Below are positions 1-6,147 of a DNA stretch of 11,311 nucleotides, piece by piece. Source of the DNA: Planctomycetota bacterium (lineage in GTDB: Bacteria > Planctomycetota > UBA8108 > UBA1146); NCBI GenBank assembly GCA_002691835.1, contig NZJA01000150.1, forward strand, positions 1-11,311, in the 5' to 3' direction. The translations under genes were made by a program, and so were the position numbers. The stretch's first letter is position 1; each line of letters begins with the position of its first letter. Below the pieces are notes generated by a model. The model ran no database searches, had not been told where the DNA came from, and saw only the letters and a program-made list of their open reading frames with translations.

Positions 1-64
1 GACTCGATTCCAGCGAAGTTCTTCGAACTTTGTGGGATCACTCAGATTCAAAATTTACTGCAGG

Positions 65-83
65 CGAATCGGAATGAGATTCG
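65..83. promoter_or_regulatory. Inverted repeat upstream of first cohesin gene
   Basis: CGAATC at 65-70 and its exact reverse complement GATTCG at 78-83 flank a 7-base spacer. The 19-base span lies 69 bases before the start codon at 152, so it could be an operator or a short transcript hairpin. Function is inference. A 6-bp palindrome of this kind can arise by chance. Confidence 0.25.
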
Positions 84-116
84 TCGGATATTGATGATTA
101 TCAGACCCTGTAATAT

Positions 117-133
117 TCCCCCCGGGTGGGGGA
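117..133 (+). promoter_or_regulatory. GC-rich hairpin just upstream of the first gene's RBS
   Basis: T117-C122 pairs with G128-A133: five G-C pairs and one A-T, with a 5-base loop. No T-tract follows, so it is not a terminator. It ends eight bases before the Shine-Dalgarno AGAGG at 141-145 and may affect ribosome access or 5'-end stability. A -10-like TAATAT lies at 111-116, with TTGATG at 91-96, but their 14-base spacing is poor. The promoter is therefore unassigned. Confidence 0.35.
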
Positions 134-151
134 CGGCGTGAGAGGTGTAAC

Positions 152-1948
152 ATGATTCGTAACTTTTCGGTCTTTTTGCTGGCCCTAATGGTGGGCCTTG
201 CTGCGAACAGTGTCAGTGCTCAGGACACGAGTTTTGCTGCTGGCAGTGGCTCCGTTTCTCTGGGTGGAACCGATACCGTTTCCCTGACGATGGACAATAC
301 CGGCAATTTGATTGCGGGTTGGTCTTTGGGAATTTGTAACGACACCGCATTTTTGACGACTGTTAATGCGACCAGCGGTTCTGGGACAGAAACTTCGAAG
401 AATGGCGACGCTCCAGATTTCAATCAGATTAACGTTTTCCCTGAAGGTGCGACCCAAGGAGTGGTGATCTGCTTTACCGGCTGTGCCTCGGTCGGAGATG
501 TCAGTGATTTTGAATTGCTCGCCATGGAATACTCCGGAGATGCTGAAGGATCGACAACCATCGATTTTTGTAACACTCTGGGATCTCCTCCGGTTGAAAC
601 TGTGATTGTGGTGAATGGCTCTTCTTTGGTTCCCACTTTGAACTCTGGGTCCATTGAGGTGGTGGGAGTTCCAGGTCCCGAGTATGTATTCTCGGCTCCG
701 AGTGAGTCGGTGACTTTTGATGGGAATACAGGAATCGGTGCTTTCACCGCACTGATCAGTGCCAGTGAGGTCGATAACTCTGCCCAGGGTGCACCTTTCC
801 CGAATCCGACCCAAGGATTTTCTATGGGGCTTGCCAATGACTCTGCTCTCTTGACTCCTCTTGCAGTGACGGCCACGTTGCCATTCTCTGCCGACTTCGC
901 AGAAGCGAATACTCTGGCTGACGGTTGGACCATTGGTGTGGTCTACAGCTTCACTGGAGGCAATACTCTTGCATTGGATACTCCGATTGATGTGGTTTCA
1001 GTTGAGTACGACACTGTTGCTGGCGGTCTGATCGGATCGGTCGACAATGTAGAGACGACTCTTACCTGGAGTAACTCCCTTGGAACTCCTCCGGTTGAAA
1101 ACGTCGTCGTTGTGGCCGGAGCCTCGATCGCCCCTGCGCTGGAGGACGGAAGCATCACTTTGGAGCCCTTCTCGATTCCCGACCCCGAGTTTAACTTTAC
1201 TGCTCCCAATCAGTCTGTGAGTTATGACGGGAATACTGGATCTGCCTCTTTCTCAGTGGCCTTCAGCATTGAAGAGGTTGACAACAGTGCTCTCGGCGCT
1301 GATTTCCCGAATCCCAGCCAGGGTTTTTCCATGGGAATGGCAAATGACAGCTCGATCCTTGAGCCGTCCGCAGTGAACGCCACTCTTCCTTTCGACGCAG
1401 ATTTTGCAGAGGGTGGAATTTTTGCCGACGGGTGGACCATTGGTGTGGTCTACAGTTTCACTGGCGGAAACACTCTTGCCTTCGATAGTGTTCTGGATGT
1501 CGTTTCTGTTGACTACAGCGCTGTTGCAGGAGCATTGACTGGGACCGATACGATCGAAACGCCCTTAACCTGGACGAGCACATTGGGTTCCCCTCCGGTC
1601 GACAATGTCGTAGTGGTCAATGGGTCCTCCATCTCTCCGACTTTGAATGATGGAAGCGTAACCCTTGAGCCTATCTTCGATATTCCGTTCGTTCGTGGTA
1701 ACTGTAACGGTGATAACAAGGTCAACATTGCAGACGGAATTTGGATCCTGAACTACCTTTTCCTTCAGGGCCCCGCTTCAAACTGTGTTGCTTCCTGTGA
1801 TGCCAACGAAGATGCCAAGTACGATGCTGGAGACGCAATCTTCATCATCAGCTACCGTCTCCTCGATGGTCCAATGCCTTCTGCACCGTTCCCTGATTGT
1901 GGAGCCGTGTCAGGTGCTAACTGTAATGAGACAAATTACTGTCCCTAA
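152..1948 (+). CDS. Secreted protein with three cohesin-like modules and C-terminal dockerin-like module
   Basis: Likely an extracellular structural or adhesive protein of 598 residues, with no catalytic domain visible. A Sec signal peptide covers residues 1-23 (V-S-A before Q24). The start at 152 has AGAGG at 141-145, six bases upstream. Three beta-sandwich modules resembling cohesins follow at about 25-173, 176-344 and 345-507. Each ends in a version of L-G-[ST]-P-P-V-x-[TN]-[VI]-[IV]-V-V. Module 1 is a cysteine-bearing type (C62, C107, C111, C140). Modules 2 and 3 lack cysteine, share D-G-W-T-I-G-V-V-Y-S-F-T-G-G, and are a tandem duplication. The dockerin-like part (about 511-583) has two calcium loops: N517, N519, D521, N525, D528 and D550, N552, D554, D558, D561. 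Six cysteines lie between C518 and C597. It is a paralogue of the gene at 4432 and appears to be a single-gene transcript ending at the 1999-2033 terminator. The cohesin and dockerin calls are by pattern; binding is inferred. Confidence 0.95.
   Translation: MIRNFSVFLLALMVGLAANSVSAQDTSFAAGSGSVSLGGTDTVSLTMDNTGNLIAGWSLGICNDTAFLTTVNATSGSGTETSKNGDAPDFNQINVFPEGATQGVVICFTGCASVGDVSDFELLAMEYSGDAEGSTTIDFCNTLGSPPVETVIVVNGSSLVPTLNSGSIEVVGVPGPEYVFSAPSESVTFDGNTGIGAFTALISASEVDNSAQGAPFPNPTQGFSMGLANDSALLTPLAVTATLPFSADFAEANTLADGWTIGVVYSFTGGNTLALDTPIDVVSVEYDTVAGGLIGSVDNVETTLTWSNSLGTPPVENVVVVAGASIAPALEDGSITLEPFSIPDPEFNFTAPNQSVSYDGNTGSASFSVAFSIEEVDNSALGADFPNPSQGFSMGMANDSSILEPSAVNATLPFDADFAEGGIFADGWTIGVVYSFTGGNTLAFDSVLDVVSVDYSAVAGALTGTDTIETPLTWTSTLGSPPVDNVVVVNGSSISPTLNDGSVTLEPIFDIPFVRGNCNGDNKVNIADGIWILNYLFLQGPASNCVASCDANEDAKYDAGDAIFIISYRLLDGPMPSAPFPDCGAVSGANCNETNYCP
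677..1672 (+). repeat. Tandem duplication of a cohesin-like module within the first gene
   Basis: The module coded from about 677 is repeated from about 1184 with a constant offset of 507 bases (169 residues), until a one-residue deletion near 1550 makes it 504. Anchors are G-F-S-M-G at residues 222 and 391, and D-G-W-T at 257 and 426. A run of 23 identical bases occurs at 926-948 and 1433-1455, although flanking codons differ at third positions. This indicates an internal duplication that has diverged under protein-level constraint, possibly with local gene conversion. Confidence 0.85.
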
Positions 1949-1998
1949 ATCAATCTTCATGGGTCAGATATAAGATCCGCGTTGATTTTTTGAACATT

Positions 1999-2033
1999 CA
2001 GGCCCAGGATCGAAATGATCTTGGGCCTGTTTT
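1999..2033 (+). terminator. Intrinsic terminator of the first gene
   Basis: A 13-bp stem (1999-2011 with 2017-2029, containing one G-U pair) has a 5-base loop GAAAT and is followed by TTTTC. It begins 50 bases after the TAA stop at 1946-1948 and closes transcription unit 1. Confidence 0.9.
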
Positions 2034-2080
2034 CAATTTCCATCTCAACAGGTTCGGGAAAAAGTACCGGAAAATCAAAT

Positions 2081-2099
2081 CTATACTGAAGCGGTATAG
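2081..2099. promoter_or_regulatory. Inverted repeat CTATAC-N7-GTATAG
   Basis: Exact 6-base arms at 2081-2086 and 2094-2099 with a 7-base spacer, 48 bases after the first terminator's stem. The geometry (6-7-6, 19 bases) matches the repeats at 65-83 and 2335-2353, but the arm sequences differ. It could be a regulator-binding palindrome or simple chance. Confidence 0.25.
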
Positions 2100-2160
2100 C
2101 GCTGCTTTGTTGGGCTTCTATCCGTTAGCAGTTTTACAGCGTGAGTTGATCCCGGTAATC

Positions 2161-2220
2161 ACTTCCTGATTTAGGAAAGTATTGCTGAATCGGCAGGCAG
2201 ATTCCTCTATCGCAATACTT
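2161..2220 (+). promoter_or_regulatory. Candidate alternative RNA hairpins in the operon leader
   Basis: AAGTATTGC at 2177-2185 is an exact inverse of GCAATACTT at 2212-2220. Inside it, GAATC (2187-2191) pairs with GATTC (2200-2204), giving a 9-bp plus 5-bp bulged stem. TTCCT at 2163-2167 can instead pair with AGGAA at 2173-2177, which shares a base with the long stem. AGGAA could also pair with TTCCT at 2202-2206. Mutually exclusive pairing is typical of attenuators and riboswitch-like leaders. No known riboswitch class is recognised and no T-tract follows. Confidence 0.35.
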
Positions 2221-2312
2221 ATGAAGGCTTATGTTTCTTTGGTATTCCCAAGTGATCGCATAATCGCCGTAGACAGTTTTCGCAACGATCTGTAACTTTG
2301 AAGCACCAGCAC

Positions 2313-2353
2313 GGGGATCTCATGATTCCCAATCGCAGGATGTTTACTCCTGC
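2313..2353 (+). promoter_or_regulatory. Two adjacent hairpins in the operon leader
   Basis: Hairpin one: GGGGATC (2313-2319), loop TCAT, GATTCCC (2324-2330), 7 bp with one G-U pair. Hairpin two: GCAGGA (2335-2340), 7-base loop, TCCTGC (2348-2353), 6 bp. They are four bases apart and about 220 bases before the start at 2572. They look like RNA structure rather than coding sequence. Function is unknown. Confidence 0.35.
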
Positions 2354-2571
2354 ACATTCCTCTTCTTGCACGACATTCAGTCAATCGTCCCCCGGGATCA
2401 TGTGAACCTGGCCTCCCCCGAGTGCCCGGCCTCTCCTGTCCCGGTTTGTTTCAACATTTTGTAATTTTTTCCCCCTGTTCGGAGTCTTTCCGCGCGGGTC
2501 GATGAGTTGGAAGTCTCTATCGGTCCTCAAAGAAGCTCTGAATGTGTCCCTTCGAGACGAGGAGAGTAGTG

Positions 2572-4407
2572 ATGAAACGCAGTCTCTCGCGCCTCTACAG
2601 CGCATTGTTTGCGGTGATTTTCACCGTTATTTGTTCCCAATCATTTGCCCAGAACGCTCTCACCATCAGTGATGGTGAAACAGCGGGTTTGGCACCTGAA
2701 ACCCTATCGGTCCTAATGGACGCAGATTCGGGTGTTCAGGGATTCGTTCTTGCGATCACGTATGACGACAGCTTGCTGTCCGTCAGTGACGTTGGAGCCG
2801 GATCTGCCACTCAATCTGTGGGTGCTGAGTTGGTTGTCCCCGAAACCCTGAGTGGTGGCTTCACCCTCGGAGTTGTTGTGGATGCCACGGCTCCCTTTGA
2901 CGGCCAGGAGATTCCTGCCGGCACTGGGCTTGAGATTGCGGCTTTCACCATGACCCCCCTTACCCTCGTGGGGGCCCCTACGGATTCCGCTATCGGATTC
3001 TCCGACGGTGTGTTGAATAATCCTCCTCTTTCCAACCTGATCGTTCAGGGTGGCCAGAGTGTGGACGCTTCCACCGGTCTGGGTCTGAATGACGGTCTCC
3101 TGACCCTGCTTCCTCCTCCGCCTGACAGCATGAGGATCGAAGACAGTTCTATCAGTGCAAATGGAAGCGGACCTGCACGGGTTCTTCTTTCGAACTCCAG
3201 CGGCGACGCTCAGGGTTTCGTTCTTTCCATTACACATGATCCTGCGGTTCTGAGCCTGGTTGATATCGACCTTGGCTCTGAGACCCAGTCAGCTGGTGCT
3301 GAGCTTGTTGTTCCGGAGCTTTACTCCAACGGTGGAACCCTTGGAGTCGTTCTTGACTTCGAGACTCCATTCGAAGGCCAGACCATTGCTGCTGGAAGTG
3401 ATAACCACATCGCTTCCTACGTTTACTCTTCACAGATCGATGTCGTCGATCCGGATCCGGCTCAGACCACTGCCCTGAATTTCGTTGACGGTCAGTTGGG
3501 AAGTCCATCCCTCGACAACGTGATCGTTGTCGCCGGTATTTCCCTGAGTCCTTCTCTGGAGAACGGCACCATGACGATCAATCCGACTCCTCCTCCTCCG
3601 GTAAACGACACCGCCTTCTACATCGGACAGCGTGATTTCCCGCAAACCGGTACCAATGGTGGCAGTGGATTCCCCGGCCAGGAGATCGAGTTCTGCTTCT
3701 TCTACAGTGATCCCACTGACAACATTCAGGGTGTGCAGTTAGCCGTCTGTTACGACGACTTGCAGCTCGTCGACGGTACCTTCAGCATCGAAGGTTCTAT
3801 CGCCGAAGAACTGGGTGCTGAATTTGTTCACTACCAGATCGACAACGACGACAATGACGGTGATGGCCGCGAGTTGGTTGCCGGTATTCTCATGGACGCT
3901 TTGCCGCCCTTCGAGAACCAGCAGTTGCCGACCACGACCGAGCCGCTGTTGATTGCTTGTGTTGACGCTGAGGTCGACGGTGGAGCCATCTGTGGTGACA
4001 CCTTCAGCATTGACTTCTGTAACGGTGTTAACGGTAACGGTATGGTCGACATCAACAACATGGCTGTGATTGAGTACCAGTCGATTCAGGACTTTGCCCT
4101 GATCGGTGCTGACTACGAGATCATTCCTGTTCCGGCCTTCCTTCGTGGAGACTGCAACACGGACACCAAAGTTGACCTTGCTGATGCCGCTACGGTGATC
4201 GCGACTGAGTTCCAAGGATACAACGCTCTATGCCTTGATTCCTGTGACTCTAACGACGACGGAATCATCAACCTCGCAGACTCTGTTTACCTGTTGAACT
4301 TCCTTTTCAGTTTCGGAAATCCGACGCCGGATCCAGGGCCTTACAGCTCCGGAGAAGATCCGACTGAGGACTCCCTCGATTGCGCCCTTCCGGCTGCATG
4401 TAACTAA
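2572..4407 (+). CDS. Secreted protein with three cohesin-like modules and C-terminal dockerin-like module (operon gene 1)
   Basis: Exported protein of 611 residues, probably structural. The start is set at 2572, not the in-frame ATG at 2542. GAGGAGAG at 2559-2566 is a strong ribosome site for 2572, and only this start puts M-K-R directly before a signal peptide (1-26, S-F-A before Q27). Cohesin-like modules lie at about 27-180, 187-337 and 346-520, separated by four-proline linkers at 181-184 and 340-343. Modules 1 and 2 share A-E-L-V-V-P-E and a T-L-G-V-V segment. Module 3 is more divergent. It carries an acidic insert with a D-x-D-x-D-G calcium-type motif (D427, D429, D431) and several cysteines. 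The dockerin-like part at about 522-590 has loops D527-D538 and D559-D570 and a longer acidic tail ending A-A-C-N. It forms an operon with the gene 24 bases downstream, with no terminator between. It belongs to a different cohesin-like subfamily from its two cysteine-module neighbours. Binding activity is inferred. Confidence 0.95.
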   Translation: MKRSLSRLYSALFAVIFTVICSQSFAQNALTISDGETAGLAPETLSVLMDADSGVQGFVLAITYDDSLLSVSDVGAGSATQSVGAELVVPETLSGGFTLGVVVDATAPFDGQEIPAGTGLEIAAFTMTPLTLVGAPTDSAIGFSDGVLNNPPLSNLIVQGGQSVDASTGLGLNDGLLTLLPPPPDSMRIEDSSISANGSGPARVLLSNSSGDAQGFVLSITHDPAVLSLVDIDLGSETQSAGAELVVPELYSNGGTLGVVLDFETPFEGQTIAAGSDNHIASYVYSSQIDVVDPDPAQTTALNFVDGQLGSPSLDNVIVVAGISLSPSLENGTMTINPTPPPPVNDTAFYIGQRDFPQTGTNGGSGFPGQEIEFCFFYSDPTDNIQGVQLAVCYDDLQLVDGTFSIEGSIAEELGAEFVHYQIDNDDNDGDGRELVAGILMDALPPFENQQLPTTTEPLLIACVDAEVDGGAICGDTFSIDFCNGVNGNGMVDINNMAVIEYQSIQDFALIGADYEIIPVPAFLRGDCNTDTKVDLADAATVIATEFQGYNALCLDSCDSNDDGIINLADSVYLLNFLFSFGNPTPDPGPYSSGEDPTEDSLDCALPAACN

Positions 4408-4431
4408 CGGTTAGTTTCAGGAACCCAGAAA

Positions 4432-5772
4432 ATGAAGTTAGCTTTTTCAAGAAAGCAGAGTAAAAAAATGAAATCATTCAAGTTGTTTCTTCCCTTTGCC
4501 TTCGCGCTCCTTCTGAGCGTCCCGGCACTCGGGCAGAGTTACCAAATGTCGGTCAGCAGTGGATCGGGAGCACCAGGCTCTTCCTTAGATCTCCAGATTC
4601 TGCTCGATAATAATGGCGAAGACATTCAGGGTTGGTCCTACGGAGCCTGTCATGATGGCGCGGCCTTGACCTTGACTGCGGTCGAAGACGGGGCAACCAC
4701 TCTTGTAGTGAAGAACGGTTCTCCCCCGGACTTTAATCAAATCAATGTGGACGCCAATGAAGGCTTCACGATAGGCGTGGTTATCTGTTTCACTGGTTGT
4801 GCAAACCTTGAGGCAGGAACCATCGGAGCAGAGTTGAACCTTGCTTCTTACGACCTGATCGGCGCACCAGGAACCACGACTTCTGTGGACTTCTGTAACA
4901 CTCTTGGTAGCCCGACTGTTGAGACGATCGTTGTGGTCGGTGGAGCATCTGTTTCGCCGGAAACTACGAGTGGAACCGTCGAGCTTGTTGCCGGTCCTCC
5001 GCCTTTCGCCTACACAGCCGGTGCATACGATGTCGACTATGACGGCAATACAGGTGAGGCCTCCTTCACCGCCAGTCCTAGTATCGCAGAAAATCCGGAT
5101 AATCCGGGATTCCCGAGCAACACTCAGGGATTCTCCATGGGCATGCAGCATGACGACTCGCTGCTAGCCATCGAAACTCTCGATTGGAATGCTGATCTTG
5201 GTTTCGATCCGGACTTCGCGGGCATTAATCTTCTAGCCAATGGCTGGACCATTGGGGTGGTTTACAGTTTTACAGGCGGGAACACTCTCGCATTCGAGAC
5301 CGAGACAGCTGTGCTCAATGCTGGATACAGTTCTGTCGCTTCCGCTCTTATTGGTCTTGAAGACCCAACTGATACCGCTCTTACTTGGAGTGACAATCTT
5401 GGTAGCCCTCCGGTTGCTAACGTTGTCGTTGTCGGTGGTGGCTCTATTGAGGCAGAGAAAACTAACGGAAGCGTTAGTCTCTTTCCTCAGTACGCTCCGC
5501 CTGACGTACCGTTCATTCGCGGTAACTGCAATGGCGATGACAAGATCGACATTGCCGACGGAATCTGGATTCTTAACGATCTCTTCCAGGGAGGTCCCAC
5601 CAGTACCTGTCTCGTTGCTTGCGACGCCAATGACGACTCACTCATGGATGCTGCTGACGCAATCTTCGTGATCAGCTACCGCCTCTTGAGTGGTCCGGCG
5701 CCGAGTGCACCGTGGCCGGATTGTGGAACAATCGAAGGCGCAGAATGTGAAGCGACTTCGTACTGCCCCTGA
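4432..5772 (+). CDS. Secreted protein with two cohesin-like modules and C-terminal dockerin-like module (operon gene 2)
   Basis: Exported protein of 446 residues, a shorter paralogue of the gene at 152. Two starts are possible. ATG 4432 has AGGAA at 4419-4423, eight bases upstream. ATG 4468 gives a more standard 23-residue signal peptide but has only a weak site (GCAGAG). I list 4432 because of the ribosome site. Either way cleavage is likely after A-L-G, before Q35. Module 1 (about 37-187) is the cysteine-bearing type (C73, C119, C123, C155). Module 2 (about 191-350) is the cysteine-free type with G-F-S-M-G-M and G-W-T-I-G-V-V-Y-S-F. The dockerin-like part (about 361-431) has loops N365-D376 and D398-D409. 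Its six cysteines are spaced exactly as in the 152 gene. The architecture equals that gene minus one duplicated module. It lies 24 bases after the preceding gene and ends at the 5808-5845 terminator. A carbohydrate-binding or purely structural role cannot be excluded. Confidence 0.94.
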   Translation: MKLAFSRKQSKKMKSFKLFLPFAFALLLSVPALGQSYQMSVSSGSGAPGSSLDLQILLDNNGEDIQGWSYGACHDGAALTLTAVEDGATTLVVKNGSPPDFNQINVDANEGFTIGVVICFTGCANLEAGTIGAELNLASYDLIGAPGTTTSVDFCNTLGSPTVETIVVVGGASVSPETTSGTVELVAGPPPFAYTAGAYDVDYDGNTGEASFTASPSIAENPDNPGFPSNTQGFSMGMQHDDSLLAIETLDWNADLGFDPDFAGINLLANGWTIGVVYSFTGGNTLAFETETAVLNAGYSSVASALIGLEDPTDTALTWSDNLGSPPVANVVVVGGGSIEAEKTNGSVSLFPQYAPPDVPFIRGNCNGDDKIDIADGIWILNDLFQGGPTSTCLVACDANDDSLMDAADAIFVISYRLLSGPAPSAPWPDCGTIEGAECEATSYCP

Positions 5773-5807
5773 TCTAGAATCAGATAAATCTCAGGACACT
5801 AGGGAAA

Positions 5808-5845
5808 GCCCGGTACGACGCAAGGTCGTACCGGGCAGTTTTTTT
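5808..5845 (+). terminator. Intrinsic terminator of the two-gene cohesin operon
   Basis: A perfect 12-bp GC-rich stem (5808-5819 with 5825-5836), loop GCAAG, then AG and seven T residues (5839-5845). It starts 36 bases after the stop codon at 5770-5772. This is the strongest terminator in the window. Confidence 0.95.
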
Positions 5846-6025
5846 ATGGGTCTGAAGGAAGTGAGAGTCGTTCCCCGGGCAGATTTCCCGAATATGTTCT
5901 GCGTTATCGGGGCTGAAACAGGGGGGATTGACCTTGAGTGGCTGGTGGATAACATGGAATAAGCCTCGGGGATCACGCAACCACCGGGTCTTGCCCATTT
6001 CCTTCCGGAACCCTCATCGTCCGTG

Positions 6026-6052
6026 TTGACGAGATGTCTGTCCTTGTATAGG
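6026..6052 (+). promoter_or_regulatory. Candidate sigma-70-like promoter for the lipoprotein gene
   Basis: TTGACG at 6026-6031 (five of six matches to the -35 consensus) and TATAGG at 6047-6052 (four of six to the -10) are separated by 15 bases, slightly short. Transcription would begin near 6058, giving a leader of about 90 bases. No experimental start is known. Confidence 0.35.
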
Positions 6053-6074
6053 CGCATCCCAGATTCACGAATAA

Positions 6075-6092
6075 ATCAGGCCTGTGCCTGAT
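6075..6092 (+). promoter_or_regulatory. Leader hairpin before the lipoprotein gene
   Basis: ATCAGGC (6075-6081) and GCCTGAT (6086-6092) form a perfect 7-bp stem with a 4-base loop CTGT. No T-run follows, so it is not a terminator. The stem covers the first two bases of the upstream ATG at 6091, which argues against initiation there. It lies 43 bases before the Shine-Dalgarno at 6136-6140, inside the predicted 5' UTR. Confidence 0.45.
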
Positions 6093-6147
6093 GGTAATGG
6101 TGAGGAATCGATCCACGATTCCACAAATTGACGATGGAGGCGCGTCC

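Larger units (their letters stand above)
2034..2571 (+). other. Long non-coding leader before the two-gene cohesin operon
   Basis: About 540 bases without a supportable gene. It holds an inverted repeat (2081-2099), two alternative or nested hairpins (2161-2220), a direct repeat CTTATG ten bases apart (2218-2223 and 2228-2233), and two adjacent hairpins (2313-2330 and 2335-2353). C-rich and T-rich stretches follow at 2412-2474. A -10-like TGTAAT lies at 2460-2465 with no good -35 partner, so the transcription start is unknown. If transcription starts near the first terminator, this is a long structured 5' UTR. It could also encode a small RNA. Confidence 0.5.
5846..6147 (+). other. Intergenic leader before the giant lipoprotein gene
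   Basis: About 300 bases with no convincing gene. A 38-codon open frame from ATG 5846 starts directly on the terminator T-tract and has no ribosome site. The stretch contains a candidate promoter (6026-6052), a hairpin (6075-6092), and two in-frame ATGs (6091 and 6097) upstream of the preferred start at 6148. Confidence 0.5.

Noticed and set aside
16..30. Short hairpin AAGTTC-TTC-GAACTT as a terminator of an upstream gene
   Set aside because: Six base pairs, AT-rich, 3-base loop and no T-tract after it.
1..141. Possible 3' end of an upstream gene on the + strand (frame open to TGA at 75-77, another open to TGA at 139-141)
   Set aside because: All three forward frames are open at the window edge. 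The stretches are too short to tell coding from chance, and no terminator is visible after either stop.
2221..2295. 24-codon open frame (MKAYVSLV...) in the operon leader as a leader peptide
   Set aside because: No Shine-Dalgarno before ATG 2221 and no composition or repeat of regulatory codons. It partly arises from the CTTATG direct repeat.
2322..2405. 27-codon open frame starting in the loop of the 2313-2330 hairpin
   Set aside because: The GGGGA before it is only four bases away and is tied up in the stem. The peptide has no recognisable feature.
3109..3603. CCT-rich tracts (near 3109-3126 and 3587-3603) as a DNA-level repeat element
   Set aside because: They encode the four-proline linkers between modules of the 2572 gene and are explained by coding.
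2713..4215. Long reverse-strand open frames (174 and 158 codons) opposite the 2572 gene
   Set aside because: They lie opposite a well-supported gene with signal peptide and domains, and their translations look like low-complexity antisense without a ribosome site or motif.
5846..5962. 38-codon open frame after the operon terminator (also readable as part of a 90-codon frame from 5690)
   Set aside because: The start lies on the terminator T-tract with no ribosome site. The longer version overlaps the dockerin coding region in another frame and runs through the terminator stem.
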